This document shows, in pieces, positions 7,750-14,481 of a stretch of 14,481 nucleotides of DNA. The notes under the pieces are model-generated. The model made no database searches and was not told where the DNA came from. It saw nothing but the letters and a program-made list of their open reading frames with translations. Made by a program: the position numbers and the translations under genes. How positions within the stretch are numbered: position 1 is the first letter of the stretch; every line of letters begins with the position of its first letter. The DNA lies in assembly GCA_900552285.1 (NCBI GenBank), contig URYV01000024.1, forward strand, positions 1-14,481, given 5' to 3'. This DNA is from an uncultured Oscillospiraceae bacterium (GTDB lineage: Bacteria > Bacillota > Clostridia > Oscillospirales > Acutalibacteraceae).

Positions 7750-9498
7750 TCAGAGCTTTGCGGGAAATCCGGGGAAGCTGTCAATCTGCTTTACCGCATA
7801 CTGAAGTATAAGCAGGGCGTCGGTAACGGTGATGCTTTCGTCGCCGTCTACGTCGGCATTTTTAACGGCCGCGTCGCTGAGGGTTATTTTGCTCACCGAA
7901 TGCTGAAGAACCATGAGAGCGTCGGTGACGGTTACGTCGTTGTCGCCGTCCACATCACCGGGGACCGCTTTGGTGTTGAGCATTTCGCGAATTTCCTCAA
8001 GCTTTTCAAGACCCTTTATGTGCAGCTTGGCCTTTTCCTCGCCGTAGGAATCGATAAAGCTTGCAAGAAGGTCATCGGCAAGCTCGAATGCGGTTTTGGT
8101 TTCGTCGCTGACGGGGAGGGGAATGACGTTTATGGCTTCGTCGACGGTGGCTGCGTTTTCGAGCATGACGTCATACTGATCCTTAAGGTTTGCATAGGTC
8201 GACTCGGCGTCGGTCAGAGTCTGATAGTTGCTTATCTTGTCTGAAAGGTCGCCGTAGGTCTTTTCAAGCGCGTCATAGGCATCTCTTGCGGCCTTTATAA
8301 GCTCTCCGCTGTCCTCGCTGTTATCGGGGTCGTATTTGACCTCTCCGATTGCATTGATTTTGGCAACGACATCGTCAAACACCGATGCGTCAACGGTCTG
8401 CTTAAGATCGATTGACTTAAGTGTCAGGCTGGCGTTGTTGCCAACAATAAGAGCGGCGCGATAATCGGCCTCTTCATCGGCTATAAGGGGAACCGAGATA
8501 ATTCCGTCTGCGGGAAGAGTATCGTCGGTAAAGGTTTCTCCGGCATAATGCTCTCCGTTTTTGGTGATTTCAACGGAAAGTGTGACGCAGTCCGGTCTGA
8601 TAAATGTGTAATCGAGGGCATATTCAAAGGTGTAGTTTCCTGCGGGGAGGGTCTTTCCCGCATTGCCCACAAAAACGCTTTCAACACAGTCCTGTGTATT
8701 TCCGACCGAAAGATAAATGCCGGGGTTCAGAAAAAGGTTGTCGCATTCCACATAGTGCTCGGGGTCGGCAAGGTGCTGAGGAACGTTGTAGGGGTTGGAG
8801 AGAGAAGCGTCCATGTTGAGCACGGGAGAAGCCAAAAACGGATCGGCGGTCTCATCGTATACAAGCATTTTATAGTGCTTGAAGTTGGTAAAACCGTTGG
8901 TATAGAAACGGAATTCGGAGCTTCCCGAGGGGATTATAGTTTCGTTTCCGTCCTGAACCTTATCAGGAATTTCAATGGTCATCTGAATGGATTTGTAGGG
9001 ATAGCCGTAGGTTTCATCATAGGAGACCGGGGCAGCTTCATACATCTCTCTTGTAAGAGGGGTGGAGGTGAAGGTCTTGTCAACGGGGCTGTAAACCCAG
9101 CAGTCGGCGTTGAACCAGTTGTCGACGCTGTCGGTCCAGTCTATGGACGACGGGTCGGGGGTAATATAATCTTCCACCCAAATCTGCGCCTCGCAAACGT
9201 ATTTATGACCCGCTGTAACATCCAAATAGTTTCCGACGCTGGGCGAAAGATAAGCCCAGATGCCGTAGCCCTTATTTCCTATGGAAAGAAGGCGGTTGGA
9301 TGACGAAAGCTTTCCTTCAAGGTCGGTGGTAAGTCCCGAGCCCTTAAGGTCGTTTAGATTTGCCGCAGACCAGCTTTGAATCGTAACGGTTTCGGATGCG
9401 GGCGCGCCCTCGCCGTCGGCCGAAGCCGCGGCGGTGGCAATGCTCGCTGTCATGGCGACAGAAAGAAGTATGGATAAGGATTTTTTCAGAAATTTCAT
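7750..9498 (-). CDS. Secreted dockerin-containing protein of unknown function (582 aa)
   Basis: The start at 9498 is preceded by AAGGAGA. Signal peptide: MKFLKKSLSILLSVAMTA, with cleavage likely after ASA near residue 27. A beta-rich region follows with AGHKYV (96-101) and YDETADPF (214-221). A second beta-rich part runs to about 370, then a helical spacer at ~381-513 beginning KINAIG and rich in Ala, Glu and Lys. The C-terminal type I dockerin (514-573) has two intact calcium loops, GDVDGDNDVTVTDAL and ADVDGDESITVTDAL. There are no recognisable catalytic motifs. It is collinear with the C-terminal part of the 940-aa protein encoded upstream: the shared landmarks keep an offset of 353-361 residues, so the pair arose by duplication. 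The genes are 43 bases apart and probably co-transcribed. A binding or structural component of a scaffold-attached glycan-degrading complex is the best inference. Confidence 0.85.
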   Translation of the reverse strand: MKFLKKSLSILLSVAMTASIATAAASADGEGAPASETVTIQSWSAANLNDLKGSGLTTDLEGKLSSSNRLLSIGNKGYGIWAYLSPSVGNYLDVTAGHKYVCEAQIWVEDYITPDPSSIDWTDSVDNWFNADCWVYSPVDKTFTSTPLTREMYEAAPVSYDETYGYPYKSIQMTIEIPDKVQDGNETIIPSGSSEFRFYTNGFTNFKHYKMLVYDETADPFLASPVLNMDASLSNPYNVPQHLADPEHYVECDNLFLNPGIYLSVGNTQDCVESVFVGNAGKTLPAGNYTFEYALDYTFIRPDCVTLSVEITKNGEHYAGETFTDDTLPADGIISVPLIADEEADYRAALIVGNNASLTLKSIDLKQTVDASVFDDVVAKINAIGEVKYDPDNSEDSGELIKAARDAYDALEKTYGDLSDKISNYQTLTDAESTYANLKDQYDVMLENAATVDEAINVIPLPVSDETKTAFELADDLLASFIDSYGEEKAKLHIKGLEKLEEIREMLNTKAVPGDVDGDNDVTVTDALMVLQHSVSKITLSDAAVKNADVDGDESITVTDALLILQYAVKQIDSFPGFPAKL

Positions 9499-9541
9499 AA
9501 GTGTCTCCTTAGATGTGATGCTTGATAGATTTTAGTGCTTT

Positions 9542-12364
9542 TTATGCTTTGACGATGGGAAGGGAGATTTTGTCAACCGAAGCCTGGAGAATTGCCAGAG
9601 CGTCGGTAACGGTGATACCCTCTTCGCCGTCAACATCGGCGTTCTTAAGAACGGTCTCGTCAAGGGTTATCTTGCCAACCGAGTGCTGAAGAACCATAAG
9701 AGCGTCGGTAACGGTGATTTTGCCGTCGCCGTCAACGTCGCCGTATACTGCGTCGGAAAGCTTGTCGAAGTCCTCGCGGGCTTGTTTAAGTTTTATAATT
9801 CCGTCGCCGATGTGAAGGTCGGCCTTATCCTGTCCGAAGTATTCGATAAAGCTGTTGAGGGTTTCCTCGGCGGTGACAATGGCGTCCTCGCTGTCCTTGG
9901 TGATGGGGAACTGGATGGCGTTAATGGCCTCTTTAACGGTTTCGGCATTTTCAATCATGGTGTCGTACTCTTCCTTGAGGCTGGCATAGCTGCTCTCACA
10001 GGAAACGAGAAGCTCATAATTTTCAACCGAGGAGGACATATCAACGCCGCTGTATTTTTCGCAAAGAGCGGTGTAGGCGTCTCTGGCGGCGGTGATGAGC
10101 TCTCCGCTGTCCTCATCCTTGTCGGGATCGTATTTAACGTCGCCGATAGCGTTTATCTTTTCCACAACCGCGTCGATGTCGGATTGGTCAAGAGCAACGC
10201 CGAGGGCAATGGAATTGAGGCAGAAGCCCATCTGATCGTTGATGTAGAGCTCGGCGGAATATTTTCCGGCCTCGGCTGCGGTGAACTCAACGGCGATGTT
10301 GCCGTCGGCGGGAACGGAAGCCGCGTCAACGTCATAGGAGGCAACCTCTGCGCCGTCCTTCATGACCTTGATTGTTGCGACGGTACCTGCGGCGCCGTCC
10401 TTAAGGATGATGTTGCCGAGAGAATAGGTGAACTTATAGTCGCCTGCGGCAAGGTCTGCGGCGGCGTTGCCGAACAGCAGAGTGTTGTTGCAGTCCTTGG
10501 CTTTGGGCAGGGTAACGGCGGCGCACTTGGCAAGATAAAGAGCCTCAAGCTCTCTTGCGTTTGTGTTGCCGGGCTTCACTTCGCTCGAAAAGCTTGCGTT
10601 GCTGTCGATGCCGGGCTTGAGGGTGACAACGGGCTGTGCGTGGAAGGGATCGGCGGTCTCGTCGTAGATTCTGCACTCATAGAAGTTGATGTCGCCCACG
10701 GCATAGCTGTCGCGGTCGCCCTGGTTTTTAAGGGTGAGGCGGTTGTAATAGATACGGGGCTCGCTGTAACCGGATTCGGTAGCGGTTAATGTGTCGGTGA
10801 CGGTTTTGTATTTATAACCGAAGTCTTTGTTGTAGTTTACGGAAGCAACGTCGTTAAAATCGGCAAGGGTGATTCCGTTGGTGAAGTAGGTGTTAACGGT
10901 GGCGTCGTCAACGGCGTCGTGATTGTAAAGGTCGCCGTAGAAGAGGACTTCTTCCTTTTCGTCCTCGGCAACGTCGTTTACCCAAACGTCAAATTCATAA
11001 ACGTATTTGTGTCCGGCAATTGCGTTAAGATCGCAGCCGTAGCTGGGATAGCCGACCATGCCGCAGGCGTTCATGCCGTATACGGTGGGACGGGCATATA
11101 CCGAATAAAGATTTGTGTCGGAGGTGGAGAGATTGTCTCCCGCGTCGCCGACAACTGCGGCATTAAACTGATCCACACCCCAGGTCTTGAGGTCTACGTA
11201 TTCTTTTGCATCTTCCGAAGAGGTTTCCACGGTGGCGACAAGATTGTCGATCCACTCGGTGTGGTCTCCGCCGTAGTTCGAGCAGCTCCAGTGCAGGAAA
11301 CCGGTGACGTCGGCATAATCAAAGTTTTCTCCGATGATTGAGGGGGTGAGGGTGACGGTCACAAAGGTTTTTCCGTCGTCCGAGAGGGTGTAGTTTTCAA
11401 AAGCGGAAACGTCGAACTGCATCATTCTCGAAACAAGCTCGGCGTCGTTGAGAATGGCGTTTTCGCCGTTGACAACCTCTCTGAATCCGAAGGACGCGGG
11501 ATCTCCGCCGCTGAAGAGGAAGAGATATTTGTCGGTGGGCTCGGTGAGAATGCCGGTGTTGTTTGCGGCAATGTCAAAGGAAATGGATTTAAGTCCGGTC
11601 AGATCCATGTGGTTGAGGGAGGTGCCCCAGGCAACTCCGCCGGTGTGGGGGTATCTTATGGAAGCGGAGCCTTCGGTTTTGACTTCGGTGTCAAGGAAAA
11701 GCTCGTCTCCGTCAAAGGGGAACCAGCCGTCAAGGCTGTCGCAGTTTGAAAGGGTTATGTTTTTGGTGGTTACCGCGGGAGCAGCGTAATAAACTTCATC
11801 GGTGGTGAGTGTAAGACGGATGGTATCCATTCCGTTCATTACCTCATTGGCCTTCATGTCGGGAGCGTAAGGTCTGTTTTGAGTGTCATGCACAACACCG
11901 TCCTGCGGGGTTGTTTCGGAATACTCGCGAAGTATGCCTTTGAGCTCGCCTCTTGAAGCGGCGGCATATTCCTCTGCGGGGGTAGCTCCGCCTACAAGGG
12001 GAAATCTTGTTTCATAATAAAGATTTCCGTTGGAATCAAATCCCCAATGGTTTTGATCCCAGTTTCCGGCGAGATATTCGGAGTGAACCTCCGAGGTGGC
12101 AAGACCGATGCCCCATTCGGCTTCAAAGCCGTAAGTGGCAAGGTCAACGGCATTTCCGCCGTTGAGAGCGGTCAGTTGTTCTTCGGTAAGGTTAAAGATA
12201 TGACGAGTGGCAAGTAACTCGTCGCCGTCTTGCGGTTTCATGGCCACGATTGCAGTCATTGTGTAATCGGTGTCCGCCGAAACGATGGCGGCGGCCGAAA
12301 CCACGCTTACCGTCATCATCAGCGACAGAAGTATCGCCAATGATTTTTTCAGTACTTTTCTCAT
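9542..12364 (-). CDS. Secreted dockerin-containing protein of unknown function (940 aa), paralogue of its downstream neighbour
   Basis: The start at 12364 is chosen because GGAGG sits just upstream and the protein then opens with a clean signal peptide (MRKVLKKSLAILLSLMMTVS, cleavage near VSA, residue 30). An in-frame ATG at 12445 would bury the signal peptide and falls at the predicted promoter. Residues ~31-200 match nothing I recognise. Residues ~207-380 look like a jelly-roll carbohydrate-binding module (NCDSLDGWFPF, TEGSASIRYP, WIDNLVATVE). From ~430 on it parallels the 582-aa protein: AGHKYV (450-455), YDETADPF (567-574), helical spacer from INAIG (737-741) to 874, dockerin 875-934. The first dockerin loop is intact (GDVDGDGKITVTDAL). 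The second, ADVDGEEGITVTDAL, has Glu in place of one loop Asp. First gene of a two-gene operon. No catalytic motif is visible; a polysaccharide-binding or hydrolytic role is inference. Confidence 0.85.
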   Translation of the reverse strand: MRKVLKKSLAILLSLMMTVSVVSAAAIVSADTDYTMTAIVAMKPQDGDELLATRHIFNLTEEQLTALNGGNAVDLATYGFEAEWGIGLATSEVHSEYLAGNWDQNHWGFDSNGNLYYETRFPLVGGATPAEEYAAASRGELKGILREYSETTPQDGVVHDTQNRPYAPDMKANEVMNGMDTIRLTLTTDEVYYAAPAVTTKNITLSNCDSLDGWFPFDGDELFLDTEVKTEGSASIRYPHTGGVAWGTSLNHMDLTGLKSISFDIAANNTGILTEPTDKYLFLFSGGDPASFGFREVVNGENAILNDAELVSRMMQFDVSAFENYTLSDDGKTFVTVTLTPSIIGENFDYADVTGFLHWSCSNYGGDHTEWIDNLVATVETSSEDAKEYVDLKTWGVDQFNAAVVGDAGDNLSTSDTNLYSVYARPTVYGMNACGMVGYPSYGCDLNAIAGHKYVYEFDVWVNDVAEDEKEEVLFYGDLYNHDAVDDATVNTYFTNGITLADFNDVASVNYNKDFGYKYKTVTDTLTATESGYSEPRIYYNRLTLKNQGDRDSYAVGDINFYECRIYDETADPFHAQPVVTLKPGIDSNASFSSEVKPGNTNARELEALYLAKCAAVTLPKAKDCNNTLLFGNAAADLAAGDYKFTYSLGNIILKDGAAGTVATIKVMKDGAEVASYDVDAASVPADGNIAVEFTAAEAGKYSAELYINDQMGFCLNSIALGVALDQSDIDAVVEKINAIGDVKYDPDKDEDSGELITAARDAYTALCEKYSGVDMSSSVENYELLVSCESSYASLKEEYDTMIENAETVKEAINAIQFPITKDSEDAIVTAEETLNSFIEYFGQDKADLHIGDGIIKLKQAREDFDKLSDAVYGDVDGDGKITVTDALMVLQHSVGKITLDETVLKNADVDGEEGITVTDALAILQASVDKISLPIVKA

Positions 12365-12445
12365 GTTTTTTCCTCCATTCTTGCAAGGGGCTTCCCGCAG
12401 CGCCGAAAAACGGTTGCTCGGAAGCATTACCACTATTGCAAGCAC

Positions 12446-12474
12446 ATTTTACATTATGTATTACAAAAAATCAA
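12446..12474 (-). promoter_or_regulatory. Promoter of the two-gene dockerin-protein operon
   Basis: On the minus strand TTGATT (12474-12469), a 17-base spacer and TAAAAT (12451-12446). The predicted start near 12439 leaves a leader of about 75 bases before the ATG at 12364, which also argues against the longer in-frame start at 12445. The surroundings are very AT-rich. Confidence 0.65.
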
Positions 12475-12530
12475 GCATTTTATATAAAAAAATTTTTTCA
12501 TGACAAATAATTTTACGTTGATTTTACAAC

Positions 12531-12564
12531 AGAAAAAATGGCAGAACCGAAAAACGGCTCTGCC
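12531..12564 (-). terminator. Rho-independent terminator of aspS
   Basis: GGCAGAACCG (12540-12549), loop AAAAA, CGGCTCTGCC (12555-12564): a 10-base stem with one A-C mismatch. On the minus strand it is followed by a T-run (12538-12533). It lies 27 bases beyond the aspS stop codon and separates aspS from the operon promoter. Confidence 0.8.
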
Positions 12565-12591
12565 AAAGGTGATTTTTATTGTATATTCGGG

Positions 12592-13866
12592 TTATTCTTC
12601 AGTGCTTGTAACGGCAATTCCCAGCTCATCAAGCTGTGCGGCGTCGACGGGAGCGGGGCACTCGGTCATAAGCTCGCTTGCGTTTTGAACCTTGGGGAAG
12701 GCGGTCACATCGCGCAGGGTGTCGCAGCAAAGCAGCTGCATACAAAGTCTGTCAAGACCGATACCGATTCCGCCGTGGGGAGGCGCACCGTATTTGAACG
12801 CGCCGGTGAGAAATCCGAATTTTTGTTCGGCCTCCTCCTTGGAAAGCCCGAGCATGTCGAAAATGCGGCTCTGCAGGTCGGGGTTGGTGATACGAATGGA
12901 GCCGCTGGCAAGCTCAACGCCGTTGAGCACCAGGTCATAGGCCTTGGCTCTGACCTTGGCCTTGTCGGTTTCAAGATAGTCAAGGCATTCGTCCATGGGG
13001 GAGGTGAAGGGGTGGTGCATAGCCACAAACTGACCTGCCTCGTCGTCCCAGTCAAAGAAGGGGAACTCGGTTATCCAAAGAAGGTCATAGCCGCCGGGGA
13101 TGACGTCAAGCTTTTTGGCGACGGCAAGGCGCAGCGAGCCGAGCACCGAAAGGGCGAGAGAGGCGCGGGCGTCGGAAACGATGAATATAACGTCGCCGGT
13201 TTTTGCGCCTGCACGCTCGATTATGGCGGTCATTTCCTCTTCGGTCATGAATTTGGAAAAGGAGGAGGCGATTCCGTCGTCGGTCAGTCTTACCCATGCA
13301 AGACCCTTGGCTCCCATGCCCTTTGCCTCCTCGGTCAGGCGGTCGATAACCTTGCGGGTGTATACGCCGCAGGCGTTCTCGGCCTTAAAGCCTCTGACCG
13401 TTCCGCCGTCTTTGACGGTGTTGGCAAAGACGCCGAATCCGCAGTTTTCGGCAATGTCGGACAGGTCGAAAAGCTCCATTCCGAAACGGGTGTCGGGCTT
13501 GTCGCTGCCGAAACGGTTCATGGCCTCGGCATAGGTCAGGCGTTTGAGAGGCAGCTTAATATCGATGTCGAGAGCCTCTTTAAACAGGCGTTTCATAAAG
13601 CCCTCGCCCATGGCGATGACGTCCTCCACGTCCACAAAGGACATTTCAAGGTCGATTTGGGTAAATTCGGGCTGACGGTCTGCACGCAGATCCTCGTCGC
13701 GGAAGCAGCGGGCAATCTGCATATAGCGGTCAAAACCGGCCACCATGGAGAGCTGCTTATATAACTGCGGCGACTGGGGAAGCGCATAGAACGAGCCTTT
13801 GTGGACGCGGCTGGGCACGAGGTAATCGCGCGCGCCTTCGGGGGTGGATTTGCAGAGCATCGGCGT
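12592..13866 (-). CDS. aspS: Aspartyl-tRNA synthetase, N-terminal part missing at the junction
   Basis: Charges tRNA with aspartate in the cytoplasm (class II synthetase). 424 residues are present against about 590 in complete bacterial enzymes. The missing ~165 are the anticodon-binding OB-fold domain and the hinge. The first credible residues are TPMLCKSTPEGARDYLVPSR, which begins the catalytic core. Present: LPQSPQLYKQL, motif 2 with RCFRDEDLRADRQPEFTQID (about 53-72 of the fragment), the bacterial insertion (GAD) domain in the middle, FPFFDW, HHPFTSP, and motif 3 GGIGIGLDRL (about 363-372). The frame stays open to 13905, but the residues upstream of TPM do not fit the family, so the gene is taken to break at about 13866. 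It ends normally with TAA and its own terminator. The break coincides with the start of secA sequence on the opposite strand, so it is probably an assembly join rather than a natural pseudogene. Confidence 0.9.
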   Translation of the reverse strand, partial: TPMLCKSTPEGARDYLVPSRVHKGSFYALPQSPQLYKQLSMVAGFDRYMQIARCFRDEDLRADRQPEFTQIDLEMSFVDVEDVIAMGEGFMKRLFKEALDIDIKLPLKRLTYAEAMNRFGSDKPDTRFGMELFDLSDIAENCGFGVFANTVKDGGTVRGFKAENACGVYTRKVIDRLTEEAKGMGAKGLAWVRLTDDGIASSFSKFMTEEEMTAIIERAGAKTGDVIFIVSDARASLALSVLGSLRLAVAKKLDVIPGGYDLLWITEFPFFDWDDEAGQFVAMHHPFTSPMDECLDYLETDKAKVRAKAYDLVLNGVELASGSIRITNPDLQSRIFDMLGLSKEEAEQKFGFLTGAFKYGAPPHGGIGIGLDRLCMQLLCCDTLRDVTAFPKVQNASELMTECPAPVDAAQLDELGIAVTSTEE

Positions 13867-13867
13867 T
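13860..13867. other. Junction between truncated aspS and truncated secA
   Basis: AspS reading leftward fits its family as far as the ETPM motif (ATG = 13860-13858, CCG and ACG up to 13866). SecA reading rightward fits from FGVRKHVLEYDD (GGC at 13862, with the preceding TC at 13860-13861 fitting Phe). The eight bases TCGGCGTT at 13860-13867 are therefore consistent with both genes, like a short overlap at a false assembly join or a microhomology-mediated rearrangement. Confidence 0.75.
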
Positions 13868-14481
13868 CGTAAGCACGTTCTCGAGTACGATGACGTACTG
13901 AACACCCAGCGTCAGACCATCTACGCACAGCGTCTGCAGGTGCTCGAGGGCAAGGACGTTAAGGACAACATTGTCAAGATGATCGACGATACCATCGCCC
14001 ATGCGGTGCATGCTGCCATCGGCGAACACAGCCTGATTTCGACCGAAATGGTTGAACAGGCGCGCCGTCCGTTCATCGGCGTATTCCTCCGTCCGGAGGA
14101 CTGCACCTTCACGCCCGAGGAGTGCGATGACCTGACCGCTGACCAGCTGACCAACATTCTGTCCGATCAGGCGCACAAGGTCTACGAAGCCAAGGAGCAG
14201 GCCCTCGGCTCGCCTATCATGCGTGAGCTGGAGCGCGTTGTACTGCTCAAGAACGTAGACAGCAAGTGGATGGACCACATCGACGCAATGACCGAACTGC
14301 GAAACGGCATCGGCCTGCGTGCATACGGTCAGTACGATCCGGTTGTCGAGTACAAGCGCGAAGGCTTTGATATGTTTGACGCGATGATCGACTCCATCCG
14401 TGAGGATACCGTCCGCATGATCTTCCTTGCACAGGTTCGCACCCGCGAGGAACCCAAGCGTGAGCAGGTAGCCAAGGAGAC
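13862..14481 (+). CDS. secA: Preprotein translocase ATPase SecA, internal to C-terminal fragment (partial at both ends)
   Basis: SecA is the motor that drives secretory proteins through SecYEG at the membrane. About 206 residues are present out of roughly 850-950. The fragment begins at VRKHVLEYDDVLNTQRQTIY, in the helical scaffold region, continues through the helical wing domain, and includes the well-conserved segments LLKNVDSKWMDHIDAM, LRNGIGLRAYGQYDP and EYKREGFDMFDAMI. Missing are the two nucleotide-binding domains and preprotein cross-linking domain upstream, and the C-terminal tail downstream. There is no start codon, ribosome binding site or promoter. Every lysine codon seen is AAG and every arginine codon is CGN, with CTG prominent for leucine, unlike the cca and GH36-like genes, which use AAA and AGA freely. 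This suggests a different source genome, probably another Clostridia member. Confidence 0.9.

Noticed and set aside
9683..10789. Open frame of 368 codons on the plus strand opposite the 940-aa dockerin gene
   Set aside because: It is a codon-bias shadow: its apparent repeats are the reverse reading of the dockerin and spacer codons.
12538..13764. Open frame of 408 codons on the plus strand opposite aspS
   Set aside because: AspS motifs on the minus strand are unmistakable; the plus-strand product is a Gly/Val/His-rich shadow without a recognisable pattern.

Overview
The window looks like a contig from an anaerobic Gram-positive gut or rumen bacterium of the Clostridia, most likely near Ruminococcus/Oscillospirales. 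The evidence is good Shine-Dalgarno sites (GGAGG, AAGGAGA), canonical -35/-10 promoters, rho-independent terminators, Firmicutes-type Cca and AspRS proteins, a Firmicutes-type ABC transporter that fuses ATPase and permease, and three secreted proteins with type I dockerins. No cohesin, scaffoldin or mobile-element gene is visible.

Layout. (1) About 59-2365, minus strand: ATPase-permease ABC transporter, cut off at the window edge. (2) 2490-3845, plus: CCA-adding tRNA nucleotidyltransferase, divergent from the ABC gene. (3) 3937-7035, plus: secreted GH36-like (alpha-galactosidase type) glycoside hydrolase with an internal dockerin, behind a near-consensus promoter. (4) 7036-7749: a 714-base convergent intergenic region with a terminator at each end and, between them, two diverged direct repeats and several palindromes. 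(5) 12364-7750, minus: a two-gene operon of secreted dockerin proteins (940 aa then 582 aa, 43-base gap). They are paralogues over their C-terminal ~480-500 residues and match no family I recognise. (6) 13866-12592, minus: aspartyl-tRNA synthetase without its N-terminal ~165 residues. (7) 13862-14481, plus: an internal to C-terminal fragment of SecA.

Working together: the GH36-like enzyme and the two paralogues share one build plan (signal peptide, beta-rich carbohydrate-binding-like region, helical spacer, dockerin). All three are probably docked onto a cohesin-bearing scaffold encoded elsewhere, as a cellulosome-like surface complex acting on galactose-containing glycans. The cca and aspS genes are housekeeping neighbours.

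Caution on the ends: both ends look chimeric. At about 13860-13867 an aspS gene lacking its start meets a secA gene lacking its beginning, on opposite strands, across an 8-base overlap consistent with both genes. The secA piece also has a different codon habit. At about 53-61 the conserved FtsX motif of the ABC permease breaks off and the outermost ~58 bases do not continue that protein. The central ~13.8 kb is internally consistent and is best treated as the real locus.
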